Below, piece after piece: positions 10,396 to 22,527 of a stretch of 64,000 nt of DNA. The stretch spans positions 248,001 through 312,000 of the forward strand of contig PUQB01000156.1 in the NCBI GenBank assembly GCA_003024785.1, read 5' to 3'. The position numbers and the translations under genes are program-made. The notes below the pieces were generated by a model that saw only the letters and a list, made by a program, of their open reading frames with translations, ran no database searches and was not told the origin of the DNA. Origin of the DNA: Selaginella tamariscina (taxonomy: Eukaryota > Streptophyta > Lycopodiopsida > Selaginellales > Selaginellaceae). Every line of letters starts with the position of its first letter. Position 1 is the stretch's first letter.

Positions 10396-11243
10396 ATAAT
10401 ATGATTAAGTCACCTTGTTATTGTCATTTTTTTCCCCCAATCCTGCACCGCTTGGGCCACCTTAAGCCAAGGTCGTCCTAACAACATAGTATATGTTGCA
10501 TCCTGTCCTTCCATTCGTAGGACAATTAAGGATATTTTATTTAAGTCCTTTAACGGATATAGTGACTGCTCTCACAATGCCTAATGGTCTTACACTTCGT
10601 TGATCAGCCATTTTAAGGTTAAATGGAGCCGGTTGGATAGGTCCTAAACCCATCCTTTTACATTCTCCTTCTCAATAAAATTCACACCTGAACCTCCATC
10701 TATTAATACTCTCTTTAACTTATTCCTGCCCACATATACTGTGATGCAAGGAACATGTCCATCATAATCACCTTCATACAGTACTTCCTTATCCATTTTA
10801 CAAACTGTATATCCTTCACGTGAAGGTGATGTTTGCTGAACTAAACTTAATGCATTTAATATCTGGTTTCTTATGTAAGGAGCTACCTTTATCAACTGTC
10901 CAAGCGTAATCTTTATCTCCTGATTTATAGCTTGGTGATACATGGAGTCCATTGTTTTATCATGTAATGGTAATAATGAAAAACTTTGTTCACCTTTATC
11001 TATATCACCTTTGTTTATACCTTCTGATTCGTTATCAGTCTGACCTTTCTGGTCAGATCCTTCTCCTGCTCTTACATTTTCCTGTAACAAGCTCTCCTTC
11101 TTGTTAGGAATAGTAACTACCTCACCTTCTCCATAACAAGAGGATTCCTTCTTCTTCTCTTGAAGAGCTATAACTGCCCTTGCAACGGGTGGATACTCAT
11201 CCTTTTCCTCCTCTATTTGAATAAGCCGTGTTGTAGGCTGCAC
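10396..11243 (-). pseudogene. Protease region of element B
   Basis: The open stretch 11,243-10,644 contains a conserved linker (QEIKITLGQLIKVAPYIRNQ) and the protease active-site motif LIDGGSGVNFIE (a DGGS variant of the usual DTGA/DSGA) near 10,690. The downstream 250 bp up to RT is out of frame. Element A has the same region open longer (14,173-15,060). It processes the Gag-Pol polyprotein. Confidence 0.75.
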
Positions 11244-12895
11244 ATTAGTCGTTCTGGTGGAAGTAGGAGGTTGTACCTTCCGCCTAGGACATTCCCTAGA
11301 GATATGTCCTGTTTCACCACATGTATAACAAACCTGGGAAGGAAAATTCCTACCCTGTGGTCCTTGTTTATCATTTCCTTGTTATAGGAATCATTTCTGC
11401 CTCTTTGACCTTGATATGGTCTTTCCTCTCCTCTATATTGCCTATCATTTCTTTCAGGATAAGGTCTATCATTCTGCCACGCCTTATATGGACCATTTCT
11501 TCCTGCATAATACCTTTCCTCTCTAATTTCGTAAGGATTATCATTCCTTCTGTCATAATATCCAGTATTCCTGTTCTGATAAGGAACTTCATTCCTTCTG
11601 CCATATATATATTTCCTGTTCTCATAAGGAACACATTATCATTCCTATCATTCCCACGGTTCCTATTAGGTGGGAACCTTCTAGGAGGTGGACGTTCATC
11701 TTCTCCTTTCTCTCTCTATACTAGCCACATTCTGATTTAGGAAATGTTTACAGTTCCTAGCCACATGTCCTTCCTTTCCGCATTTGGCATGTAGGCAATT
11801 GCAGTCTACATTCCTCTACTGTATGACCAGATTATTACATTTAGTACACCATACTTTTTCCTTTAACTCCTCTTTAACTGTCATTCCTTTTAAAGTTTTC
11901 ATCATTTGAGCCAATGCTTTCTCATCTATAGGATATTTTCGAACTTTTACTACATCAGCTTCCTCTTCCTCTTCATCAGAGGATTCTTCCTTTCTTCCAT
12001 ATATTTTCAACTTTCCTTCTGCAATCTTTTCTATCTGCCTTCTCTTCTTCTCATATATTTTTAATTGATTAATGAGATCCTCTCTATCCTTTTCATTGAT
12101 AGTAAGTGCTAGATCTCTATATGGTTTTAGCAACCCTTGCTTATACCATTGCAATAAGGCATCCATCTTCACATATGCCTTACACTTTTTCTCATGTTTC
12201 TTAAAACGGTGTGTATATTCATCTATCTTTTCTGTTTTGCCTTGAAGGATAGTCCTTAACTTCTCTAAATGTTCCTCCGGCAATTCCTCCTTTCTGAAAT
12301 ATTCCTTAAATGCATCAGTAACCTTCTGATAATTCTCTCTGACTTCCTTTTCTAAATCATAATACCAGTCAGAGGCATTTCCTTTCAATGTATGTGGAAA
12401 TATAAGCAGCCTTTCTGCATCCGTCACCTTATACAGTTTTACTACCTCTTCAAACTGTTGTAAGTGCCTTTTCGGATTTTCCTTCTTTCCTGCAGAGAAT
12501 GTGGGATACATCACCGTACCCCCAAACATTCCCGGGAAAAGTGCCATATTTGTAATAACCCTTTGCTCTGGTGTATTTCCTCTTACACCTTCCTCCCTTC
12601 CTCTTCGGGAGTTCTCAGGAGATCCTTCTCCTTGCAATCTCGGTATATGAACAGGCACTCCTCCTCTCACTGTTTCCTCTAAACCAGCTGTTTGATACTG
12701 CCTCCAATTCTCTGGATCAGCCTCAGATTTCTGTATTGTTTCTGCAATATCCTCTACTATCTTGCCAAGGATATTTTGACGTCTATTTTCGTCAGTTTCA
12801 GGTTGCTGTTGGGCAGCCACTCTATTGGCCTGCCTTTGGTTCCTCTGATCAGCTAAGGCTGATCAGGACGATGGTTCCTCCACGGTTCCATTCAT
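11244..12895 (-). pseudogene. gag of element B
   Basis: Starts near ATG 12,895, with a stop shortly after, and is open from 12,820 to 11,816. The capsid-type retrotransposon_gag core spans roughly residues 100-230 (FPHTLKGNASDWYYDLE ... EYTHRFKKHEKKC), followed by an acidic SSDEEEEEAD region. After a frame break come zinc knuckles of CCHC type (CGKEGHVARNC near 11,770 and a third near 11,320) and a long Arg/Asn/Tyr-rich stretch 11,380-11,640. It forms the particle and binds RNA. Stops and frameshifts inactivate it. Confidence 0.8.
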
Positions 12896-12999
12896 TCCTT
12901 CTCCTTTACACATCCGGCTCTACACCTTCCGAGCCTTTTTCAGAATGAGAATTCTATCTTTTTAGCCTCTTTTCTCAATGAATGCTAACACTGCAATGG

Positions 13000-13217
13000 C
13001 GAAATCCCTCCGTGGTCGCCAATTGTTAAACAGGAAAAGGGCTCTCTGCCTCACCTTTTCCTATTTAACCTGTTTCCTTCACCTTTTCCTTTTCCTTTTC
13101 CTCTCGGTAAGGATTTTCCTCCTTCACAACCTTTCCTTCCATGCTTACTACGGACCTTCCTACCCTTATTCTCTCTACAGTAGGACGTCCTATGCTCCTA
13201 ATATTTTACCTTTAACA
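13000..13217 (-). repeat. 5' LTR and primer binding site of element B
   Basis: The LTR is 13,024-13,217 (194 bp) with TG...CA ends. The minus-strand sequence following it is ATTGGCGACCACGGAGGG, the same binding-site motif as in element A. ATGAG follows on the right as the target duplication. Confidence 0.9.
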
Positions 13218-15115
13218 ATGAGAAAGCATTGGCTCAAATGATGAAAACCTTAAAGGGAATGACAATTAAGGAGGAGATAAAGGCAAAAGTATGGTGCATT
13301 AAATGTAACAATCCAGGCCATACAATGGAGGAATGTAGGCTGCAACTGCCTACATGCCAAATTTACGGAAAGGAAGGACATGTAGCCCGGAACTGCAGAC
13401 ATTTCCTAAACCAGAATGTGGCTGGTATAGAGAGAAAAAGGAGAAGGATGAACGTCCACCTCCTAGAAGGTTCCCACCTAACAGGAATCGTGGAAATGAT
13501 AGGAATGATAATGCTATTCCTTATGAGAATAGGAACAATATATATGGTAGAAGGAATGATGTTCCTTATCAGAATAGGAACAATGAATATTATGAGAAAA
13601 GGAATGATGTTCCTTACGAAAATAGAGAGGATAGGTATTATGGAGAAAAAAATGGTCCATACAATGGACGACAGAAGGATAGATCCTATACAGAAAGAAA
13701 TGATAAACAATATAGAGGAGAAGCAAGACCTTATCAAGGTCAAAGAGGTAGAAATGAGCAATAATCAGGTCAATGATAGACAAGGACCACAGGGTAGGAA
13801 TTTTCCTTCTCAGGTTTGTTATACATGTGGTGAAACAGGACATATCTCTAGGGAATGTCCTAGGTGGAATGTACAGCCTCCTACTTCCACCAGAATAACT
13901 AATATGCAGCCTACAACACGGCTTATTCAAATAGAGGAAGAAAAGGATGAGTATCCACCGTTGCAAGGGCAGTTATACCTCTTCAAAGGAATGAGAAGGA
14001 ATCCTCTTATTATGGAGAAGGAGAGGTAGTTACTATTCCTAACAAGAAGGAGAGCTTATTACAGGAAAATGTAAACAAGCAAGAGCAAAATCCTGACCAG
14101 AAAGGTCAGATTGATAACGAATCAGAAGGCATAGACAAAGGTGATATAGATAAAGGTGAGCAAGGTTTTTCATTGTTACCATTACAGGATAAGACAATGG
14201 ATTCCATGTATCACCAAACTATAAATCAGGAGGTAAAGGTTACACTTGGACAGTTGATACAGGTAGCTCCTTACATAAGAAACCAGATATTAAATGCATT
14301 AAGCTTAGTTCAGCAAACATCACCTTCGAGTGAAGGATATACAGTCTGTAAAATGGTTAAGGAAGTATTGTATGAAGGTGATTATGATGGACAATTTCCT
14401 TGCATCATAGTATATGTGGGCAGAAATAAGTTAAAACAAGTGTTAATAGATGGAGGTTTAGGTGTGAATTTTATTGAAGAAGGTGAATGTAAAAGGATGG
14501 GTTTAGAACCAATCCAACCTGCCCCATTGAACCTTAAAATGGCTGATCAACAAAGTGTAAGGTCACTAGACATAATGAGAGGAGTCACTATCACAGTAAA
14601 AGGATTTAAATATAGGATATCCTTGCTTGTCTTACAAAAAGAAGAAAAGGATACTGTTTATACTATGTTCTTAGCTAGACTATGGATTAAGTCTGATAAG
14701 GTTATTCAGAATGGAAAAATAGAAAAGATGATGGTAAAAGAAGGAGAAGGAAAACTAGTGATCTATAATCATACTAAAAGGTATGGTAAAAAGGAAATCC
14801 GATCTCTTGTTTTAAAAGGATATGACTGGTTTAATAGATTAGATGATCAGGAAGAAGTAGAAATACTGAAAGCATATCCTGATTTAAAGGTCTTAACATA
14901 TATTGACCTTCACGTAGTGCTGAAAGGAAAGAAAACTATTCAGCAAAAGGAAACGACAGACCTGGATTACAAGAAAAGTTTTATAAGGCAATCCTGTATA
15001 AGATTGATTTGCAAGAACAACCTTCAGAGTATACATATGTGTATACCACAGATCCTTTAAAGCAAGTGAATATAAATATAGAAAAAGAAGCCAAAGGAAC
15101 ATGAAGGAAAAACTA
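13218..15115 (+). pseudogene. gag 3' part and protease of element A
   Basis: Continues the interrupted gag: KALAQMMKTLKG, then knuckles CIKCNNPGHTMEEC, an altered second one (CQIYGKEGHVARNC, middle Cys changed to Tyr) and CYTCGETGHISREC near 13,820. One frameshift occurs around 13,760. The protease region is open at 14,173-15,060 with LIDGGLGVNFIEE, where the active-site Ser is changed to Leu, and MADQQSVRSLDIMRG downstream. The frame ends with the few residues that in B precede RT, then stops. The RT-RH-IN block is absent. Confidence 0.8.
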
Positions 15116-15320
15116 TTCAGGAACAAGAAAAGAAAGCAAATCCTGATCCTAAGGAACAAGATGCAGGAAAGTAAGTGCTGCAACTTAAAGTATCAACTTT
15201 CAACCAAAACTTAAGAAAGTGAAGAACAACTTTTGGAAGTATAAAGAAGAGAATCCACAATACCATGAAGATCAACATCCAAAGGAAGGAGTAGGATAGT
15301 TGCCATGTGGACACAGCAAC

Positions 15321-15336
15321 GAATAAGGAGGGGTAG
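15321..15336 (+). other. Polypurine tract of element A
   Basis: GAATAAGGAGGGGTAG directly before the TG of the 3' LTR, matching the tract of element B. Confidence 0.7.
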
Positions 15337-16306
15337 TGTTAAAGGTAAAATATTAGGAGCATAGGACATTCTACTGTGGAGAGAATAAGGGTAGGAAGGT
15401 CTGTAGTAAGCATGGAAGGAAAGGCTGTGAAGGAGGAAAATCCTTACCGAGAGGAAAAGGTGCATAAGGAAAAGGAAAGAAAGGCTGTGAAGGAGGAAAA
15501 TCCTTACCGAGAGGAAAAGGTGAGTAAGGAAAAGGAAGAAAAGGCTGTGAAGGAAGGAGGGCGAAGAATGAACTCATGGGATGGGATGAAAAGGAGTATG
15601 AGGATGTAGCAGCTAAGTTGGAGAGTAAGAAGAAGAAGCATAACAAGAAGCCCTTCTGGAGAAGAGACCATTTGACACATTTGATGATCCTTTCTTCTAA
15701 GGTATGTGTATGTGTGCGTGCATCTGTGTGTGTGTGTGTGTGTGTGGAGAGGGACCACAACCCATCACGTATAAAGGCAGTTTTAATGGGAGATAAACGT
15801 GCTACATATATGTGAAGGAGGAAAATCCTTACCGAGAGAAAAAGGTGAATAAGGAAAAGGAAAAGGAAATCTCAGAAAGGAGAAGGATGACGTGGTGAGA
15901 GGAAGGGTAGTTAAGGAGTAGTTAGGGCATGGGAGAAGGGGTCTCTAGAAGGGTCTCCACAAGAAGTTCTAACAGGAGAGAAGGGTCTCCATTTGAAGTT
16001 TCAGCAAGAGACAGAGGTTCTCTACACTTTGTCTCTTGTATTCATGTAGTAATGAAAGGTGCATAATATAAGATCTTGTGTGTATGTATGTATACTCTTA
16101 ATGAATGGATATAACAAGGCATTAGCGAAAATTCGTTCTTGCCCTTGACTTCGGAGACCAGTCATTGTGGCTTTGAGAGAAGGAGTTTTAATATATGTAA
16201 ATGTGGAGAGTTGAAGGAAAGAAAGTGTGTAGCCTTTCTTAAAGGTTAGGAGAAAGGAAACCGGTTAAACAAGAAAAGGTGGGATATCCGATTTTCCTGT
16301 TTAACA
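15337..16306 (+). repeat. 3' LTR of element A (970 bp)
   Basis: TGTTAAAGG...TGTTTAACA. It contains tandem copies of a ~60-bp unit (GTGAAGGAGGAAAATCCTTACCG..., 15,420-15,560), a (TG)n run with an adjoining stretch that looks inserted (about 15,560-15,810) and a 500-bp distal part shared with the 5' LTR. Its last ~137 bp also form the outer edge of the inverted duplication. Confidence 0.85.
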
Positions 16307-17945
16307 ATTATCATATGTGGATGGAGTTCATTGTAGTAAGCAGAGTTGTAACCCAAAAAAGAGATCAAAAAGCTGGAATTAATTTGTTTAAACAATTGGA
16401 AATCAGTGAATACCATTAGCCAGAAAGATGCATCATGCTATCTGGGAGAGGCCACTTGAGGGTAGGGAGGTACCTCAAATGCCATAGTCAACCCCAGCCT
16501 CACCCGTCTAAGTTCATGATGCAAAAACCACATGAGAAGCAAAGCACTTAGCACAACACCAACCTCACGAGAAGCGGAGCACTCAACACAACACCATCAA
16601 AGTCGGTTGCAAGCCACATACGATGAAGAAAGGTATGAAGAGCCCCTATCACATCCTAATGAAATCCAAAGTTTAGAAACATGCGGGAATGAGCAACACC
16701 TAGACGGGTGAGACTACCTGGCAATGGCCTATGAGGTAGAGTGGGACATATGACAAGACAAAGGAAGAGGAAGTATTTGATGAATACCTTCAAGGGAGGA
16801 GATCTCGTGCAGAAGAACCCCAAAACATGGAAAGCTTGCGCTGGAGGCAGGAAACTTGAACCGGCAATGACAATGTAGAGAGTGATGATGGACAAGAGTT
16901 GAGGGTTTCGCGTGGCCAACGCTATGAGGACGCATGGTAGTAGACCCACCCAGTAGGGCAAGGCAGGTTGGCCATAGATGCTTGGAAAGAGAGGAGGAAG
17001 AGCCTCATTCAGAAGGCCCCTGCTAGGAGGGGCGCCAACCACCTACAAAGAGACCTCGAAACTAGGAGTTCAATAGATCAGATGATGCAGCAGGCCAAGG
17101 TGCGTATCAGGATGGTGGCCCGAGGCTCCGTAAGGTTGGAAACACATGGGAAGGCCACCCACAAGAACGTGATTGGACATCAACAAGTTGAAAGATTGGG
17201 AAGGAGCATTGGTGAGGGGGGCACACAGTGGCACTCTGGGCTAGGGACAAGGGGATTATGTCCTAGGGTGAGCGAGATCATGCCAACCAAAGGAGGGGAT
17301 TCTGCAAAGGCAAAATTGCATGGCATGGGAGCCACACACATGTGCTATTGTGATTGAGGGACAACTTGGTGAGTATCTAGTGCAAATCCTTGTGGATAGC
17401 AAGAGTAGCGATAACTTTGGGTTAGTAAAGTTAGTGTAAAAGTGCAGCTTGCCCACGAAGACTACGCTTCAATACGAGATTGAGGGTTTAGTTGCTGTCA
17501 CACAAGTGCTTATATGGAGAAGTTACAGCTGGAGGTTGGCAGAACCCAACTTGTAGAGACTTTCTATCTTGCGAAGCTAGCATGTGTGGATCTCATCCTT
17601 GGGAGTGTGTGGGTCCTAAGATTAAGTGGAGCATCAAGTGAGTGAGTGAGTGGAGTAAAAGACACTTGGTTTGGAACAAAGTTTGAGTCTCCAAACAAGT
17701 ATCTATATACGAGAGTAGGACAACTCTCACAATAGCTTCTCTCGAGGTGATAATAAAAGAATCTTTAAGTAGTTTGCTAACATCTTCCTTCCCAAACTAC
17801 CTGATGGATTACCACTTGTAAGAGATGTGGAGAATGAAATTGTGTTGGAACTAGGTATGAAAGCGTTCTAAATGAACCATGTTAAGGAGCAAGAGGCTAA
17901 AGACAAGTGATGGAGCTATTGAATATGGCTTTATATAACCAAGAA
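16307..17945 (+). pseudogene. Degenerate gag-like retroelement sequence (left arm)
   Basis: Plus-strand reading at 16,968-17,357 (WKERRKSLIQKAPARRGANH ... DQMMQQAKVRIRM) resembles the minus strand of 34,520-34,200, which lies beside a clearer gypsy gag. A zinc-knuckle or protease motif could not be read with confidence. It is stop-ridden and duplicated in the right arm. Confidence 0.45.
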
Positions 17946-17989
17946 AGTTTACATTTGGTGCACTAGTATTGCTGGTGAGGAAGATAACC

Positions 17990-18125
17990 TAATATAGATT
18001 TGGGTGGAGAAGCCTTTTTGAAGAGCAGCGTGTGGAGCTCGGGGTGATCGAGTGGTTTTGGGAGGGTCTTTAATATTATTGTATGTGTTGATGCCTAACA
18101 AATTGGTATTAGAGCCAAGTTCAAG
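17990..18125 (+). repeat. LTR end followed by Met-tRNA-type primer binding site
   Basis: An LTR-like end (GTGTTGATGCCTAACA, ending 18,101) is followed by AATTGGTATTAGAGCCAAG. That is one change from the TGGTATCAGAGC site complementary to initiator tRNA-Met. A related LTR end is recognisable at 22,625-22,690. The internal region that should follow is lost after about 18,250. The right arm carries the same site at about 42,135-42,165. Confidence 0.6.
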
Positions 18126-18249
18126 ATGGGTGATCGAGAGGATAAGGAGCATAAGTTTTAATAGTAACAAGGACAATGTGAGACTTATATTTAATTTTTC
18201 TGAAAAGAAAAATAAAGTTAACAAGTATTCTTTTATTATAATCCGCTAA

Positions 18250-19680
18250 AATCTTATGTATGACATTTTAAACATTTAATTATAAGTATTTACAAGTCCA
18301 ACATATTTTATTATCTTTAAAATCAAATGTTAAAGTTTGCATCAATGCATAACCAAAATCAAAATAACTTCAACAAATTTAAATCAAAATGTTTAAAGAT
18401 CTCTATGGTTCACAAGCAATTAAAGCAAAATCTAAATGATATATAATTATAAAAATATAGTATACAAATGTGCATTTAGGATGCACAATGCACACAATAC
18501 ATGTACACAAAATAATCACCCCATAAGTAAATTAGCCACAATTAGTAAGCTGTTAAACAACACAAATGCACTTTTATTATGTTGCACTCCATATAATCTC
18601 AAACTCTTTAAGCACTATAAACAATATTAATATACAATGCTTAAATGTCTTATAAATTGTCATACATATATAAAAGGACGTAAATAAATATGTATATATA
18701 GATATATCACATCAAATACACCCCTATTGTTTGTGTATTATGTTTATGAATATTAGATTAACATATAATATCTATATATACATATAATAAATTTTAAATC
18801 TATATTCATTAAATAAATAACATCAAAATTTAATGAATTTAATTTTTGTAAATTAAATTAACAATCCAATCTCCATTTTGTTCTTTTCTTTGTGTATTTA
18901 TTTGTTTCCTCATTCAATTTGTGAGGCCCTAAAGGCAGAGTATTTTATTTAAAAAACTTACATGTAATTATAAAATCGAAGATTAATTAAAAGAGGTTAT
19001 TTACTATATACAAGAGGGTTTTATTAAATATACTCATGCAGATGAACATGAAGTATCAATAAATGTGCATTTTTAAAAATAGATTATTAAATATTTAGAC
19101 CAAGAATTTTAAACTTTAATATATTTTCTTTTAATGAAAAATCATGGCATGTTTATCTTATAATTATGTTATTGTTGGATTATTACAATGGACAATATTT
19201 AATATTAGTTTTGCTTATTCCCATTCTAAAATATTCATAAAACATGTTCATATTATCTTTGCTATTTTTCTTATATTTTAATATTGAACTTATAATTCTG
19301 ATTAAACAAATTAATAATAAATTTAAGTATATTTTTATAAAAATTAATTTCATAAAAAAAATAAATTGTAAACACATCTTTCCATATTAAAACATGAAAA
19401 GAGGAAAAAACAAAATAAAATGCACTACATATACATTATATAGGCAAGATAAATCGAAGAATTTAAAGTCAATTGAAAATAAATGCCCTATTTAAATAAA
19501 GGAAAATAAACTTTAATTATTAAATAATGTTACTTTTATTTACCCTATGTTTAGTTTCAATTATTAGTTTATGAATTCTAATTTGGAATAGGAATAAAAA
19601 TGAATGCTAAAATATATTGAAGATAGTTATAAAATTTAATCATAAAAACGAGATGATTAGCTTTTCTACAACAAACTATT
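18250..19680. other. AT-rich noncoding DNA, no gene seen
   Basis: Long A/T runs and no sustained reading frame. From 18,849 on it is repeated directly at 23,193 (GTAAATTAAATTAAYAATCC, GTGAGGCCCTAAAGGCA) and inverted in the right arm at 40,580-42,000. Confidence 0.8.
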
Positions 19681-19689
19681 GTATATAGG

Positions 19690-20520
19690 AAAATGCCCTT
19701 AGTCGTCTCTAGGTATTACAATCTTGTCATGATGTTGCTATTATTAAAGATTTTAGAGTTTACAAAACATTTATTACTTATGAGTATTGGTGGCCTCATC
19801 TCCGTAAGTACATAGCCAACTTCATACAAACTTGTGATGTGTGTTGTCAATTCAAAGTTTCTCACCATAATTCACATGAACTCCAACCACTACCTATTTT
19901 TGAGTGAATAGGTTCTCAAAGATGATTCATTTCATACCATGCACCAAGTCTATCACAAGTGAGAAGATTATCAATTTAGTGATACGAGAGGTGTTTCAAC
20001 TATATATGGCTTCCCAAAGGATATTGTTAGCGATTAGCATTTTGCTAATGTTTAAAAATGGTTACTTGAGATCTTGGACATAGTGCAAACTTTCCTTCAA
20101 TTATCATCCATAAATCGACAGTCAGACTGAGCATAATTCAAATCTTAAAGCAATACCTTTATGTTTTAACAACTACCAACATGACAATTGGGTCAACCTC
20201 TTGCCCATTGTTGAGTTTGCTTATAACAACTCGGTGCACACTACAACATGTCAATCACTATTCTTTGCAATCACTAGTCAAGCATCCCCATTGGTTTTTG
20301 CATGCCCGCATCGACATCTTCGTCAATCCATTGGCCGAAGATCATCTTGTATCCAAGAGGAGTTGACTCATCACCTCTACCATGCCTAAGCTTTTCAAAA
20401 AATAGTTATTGATTGGCATCAATGTGCAGCCTCTACTTTTCAAATAGATGAATGTGTTTTGCTTTTTCGATACAATCTCGAAACCACTAGGCCATGTACA
20501 AATTTTCATCATAAAGTTAT
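19690..20520 (+). pseudogene. Ty3/gypsy integrase remnant (left arm)
   Basis: Broken plus-strand reading with integrase words: YEYWWPHLRKYIANFIQTCDVC at 19,770-19,850 (zinc-binding region), then the late core LPIVEFAYNNSVHTTTCQS at about 20,200-20,260. Several frameshifts and stops. The second copy is inverted at 39,727-40,560. Another divergent copy of the first half is at 24,060-24,460. Confidence 0.7.
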
Positions 20521-20949
20521 AGAACAATCGTATTTGATTATTTATAAAGTATATAATTTATATTTAATAATTTCTTGTAGTTGAGATATCGATAATGAAG
20601 TATAACATATAACATTAACTTTTGACAGATTTTATTTAGGAAATTTAAAGTTAAAATATCTTATATACATTACCAATATAAATAATATGTTCAAAATATA
20701 TCTTAATAGAACAAATTCATTTATTATATACAAATAAGTTACTAAGAGGCTTATTTTATATTTTAAGGATATTTTTAGTTATATGGGTTTTTTCTTTAAA
20801 TTTTACCTTTTCCAAGGTTTCCATTGCAAACTTCACAGAATAGATTTGATTTAAAAAACATAAAATACACAATGTTGTATTTCTAGTTCTCTCTTTAGCT
20901 GACATATGGAGTTAAAATACCGATGCCCTTGTGGATGCTTGTTCGTTCC

Positions 20950-21826
20950 TTACTCATAGTACCTAGTAATCCATTTCCTCAATAGCAGTGTAGAGATTTG
21001 CACACACCCTTCTTCTGAGATATCATCTGCTTCTTTAAGATCCTCAAGTTCAAAGAACATCTCTTGCAAAAACTTCTGGTACCACTTCTCTGAGATGCGA
21101 CCCATCTTAAAGGCAGACTCTATGCCAATTGCTTTATTATGCATCTCGGTGGCTTTGTTCTGCTTCGATTGTTCCTGAAACCTTGCAAAGTTTAACATGT
21201 TCTCATTGTATGAACACAACAATTTGTCAATGTCACATGAGATAGCACTACACTCTTTCTTGTACACACTCTCTATTAGAGTCCCCTCTTGGAATTTTCT
21301 CATGTAAATTCTCAAGTTTCCTCTCCATATGGGTGATAATGCTCTTAATCTCCATCTGGTACTTCCTCCTCCTAAGCTCTCTCTTCTCCATCCCGTTGCT
21401 CTCCATTGATTGTAGAACTTCTAAGATCATGGCATCATCTTCCTCTTTTATGTGTTTTTCCCTTTTTGTGTTTTCTTTTTTTTCCCTTTCCACTCGCCTT
21501 CTCTTGGTATCAAGAGCATACCGCATTGCATTGGAAAGGGAAAAATATGATGGACTTTGCTGTGAAAGCATGGCTTTACCAGCTTCCCATGCAGTAGCAC
21601 ATGAGCTAAGTCCGTGAAAGTCCATGTAACAAAGCCTACAAAACTCGTGTTGACAGGATTCGAAGGTGCAAATTGCATAACTTCCCTCACCCGTTGATGA
21701 TCCCACCGTTCGGCTATTGATTATTCTGTAGCAGTTAGGACAAACTAGACGATCAGCTATGGGTACATTGGATAGACATTTAGAGTAATCCATTATTCCT
21801 TCTTTGGAAATTATATGATGGCCCAC
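20950..21826 (-). pseudogene. IBR-type zinc-finger protein gene, left-arm copy
   Basis: Minus-strand ORF from ATG 21,826. A cysteine-rich module lies at residues ~28-75 (LVCPNCYR ... ICTFESCQHEFCRLCYMDFHG ... C), spaced like the in-between-RING (BRcat) domain of RBR ubiquitin ligases. A basic, Glu/Lys-rich coiled-coil-like region follows (TKRRRVEREKKEN ... MERKLENLHEK). A frameshift near 21,290 puts the C-terminal part (ISCDIDKLLCSYNENML ... LLLRKWITRYYE, to 20,950) in another frame. No RING1 or catalytic Rcat Cys domain is present, so it could not act as a full RBR ligase even if intact. The right-arm copy has the C-terminus in frame but breaks elsewhere. Expression unknown. Confidence 0.65.
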
Positions 21827-21839
21827 TTGAGTAAGAATT

Positions 21840-22527
21840 TTAGAGACAACTATTCTCCTATATAAAACCTATAAATCTTAACCTAGATTTTCTATTTTAT
21901 ATAGGGGGAATGTTTTGCGTGTGATCTCGTGGTCACGTATGTATGCGTGTGTGTGTTGTGATTTTGCGTGTGCTCCCTTGGTCACGTGTGTATGCGTGCG
22001 TGAGTTGTGATTTACCACATTTAATAATTTATTTGACAAAGATTATTTTGTCTATATAAAAATATATTTAAGTACTCTTAAAACCTATATTATGGAAGTT
22101 TTAAATTTACATACATACTCATCAAAGATCAAAAGACATTTTCATTATATTTTAGTTTCTTAATACTACAAATAAATTATATATAATTTATAAAATAAAA
22201 CAAAGTTTATTAAGTGGGTATATCATCAATCGTCATAAGAAAATGCTAGCAATGGTATATTTAAAATAGTGGTCACTATTGGATCTAGTATTAATTAATT
22301 GTAAGTACATAAAGTATGAAGTATAAAATTAGTTAAGTAACACAATTCGCCAAAATCTAATAATATATATTTAAGAAAATTGTGATATTTCAATTTGATT
22401 GCACATTTTATTTGTTAAAATTATACTCTAAATTAATACAAATTGATATATTATATTAATAGATCTTTCAATAATTCATTAATTTATTTTAATATTATTT
22501 AATTATAATATTACATATAAAAATAAA
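21840..22527. other. AT-rich noncoding end of left arm
   Basis: No gene seen. A short GTGTGTATGCGTGTG stretch near 21,930-22,010, otherwise A/T-rich DNA. Matches 37,724-38,410 inverted. Confidence 0.8.

Larger units (their letters stand above)
4849..13217 (-). mobile_element. Element B: Ty3/gypsy retrotransposon nested in element A
   Basis: Minus-strand element of 8,369 bp with LTRs at 4,849-5,040 and 13,024-13,217 and a perfect ATGAG target duplication (4,844-4,848 and 13,218-13,222). Order on the minus strand: 5' LTR, primer binding site, gag with zinc knuckles, protease, RT, RNase H, integrase, an extra 3' coding region, polypurine tract, 3' LTR. The integrase shows no chromodomain. Gene order PR-RT-RH-IN plus an extra 3' ORF suggests the non-chromovirus (Tat/Athila-like) branch. 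Several frameshifts make it inactive. The LTRs are remarkably short (about 193 bp) against 970 bp in its sister element A. Confidence 0.9.
2539..16306 (+). mobile_element. Element A: non-autonomous Ty3/gypsy (gag-PR only), interrupted twice
   Basis: Plus-strand LTR retrotransposon. In order: a 5'-truncated LTR, a primer-binding-site-like TGGCGACCACGGAGGG, gag with three zinc knuckles, an aspartic protease region, then a polypurine tract and a complete 3' LTR. It has no reverse transcriptase, RNase H or integrase: the reading frame leaves the protease and linker near 15,060 and reaches the tract within about 260 bp. It is split by a solo LTR of another family at 4,012 and by element B at 4,849. 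The gag protein is nearly the same as that of B, so A is a deletion derivative of the same family that presumably depended on B-like partners in trans. Its 5' target site is lost. Sequence ATTAT follows the 3' LTR. Confidence 0.85.
16170..22527 (+). repeat. Left arm of a ~6.35-kb inverted duplication
   Basis: Matches the reverse complement of about 37,724-44,106 over its whole length. Paired coordinates sum to about 60,250-60,277 throughout. Differences are scattered substitutions and small indels. The outer end lies inside element A's 3' LTR. The inner end is in AT-rich DNA (TTACATATAAA...). The arm contains gag-like debris, an LTR end, AT-rich DNA, an integrase remnant and an IBR pseudogene. 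Confidence 0.9.

Noticed and set aside
13354-13966. Alternative-frame ORFs (Arg/Asn/Tyr-rich on plus, hydrophobic on minus)
   Set aside because: The plus one is the true continuation of the gag low-complexity region after a frameshift. The minus ones are shadows.
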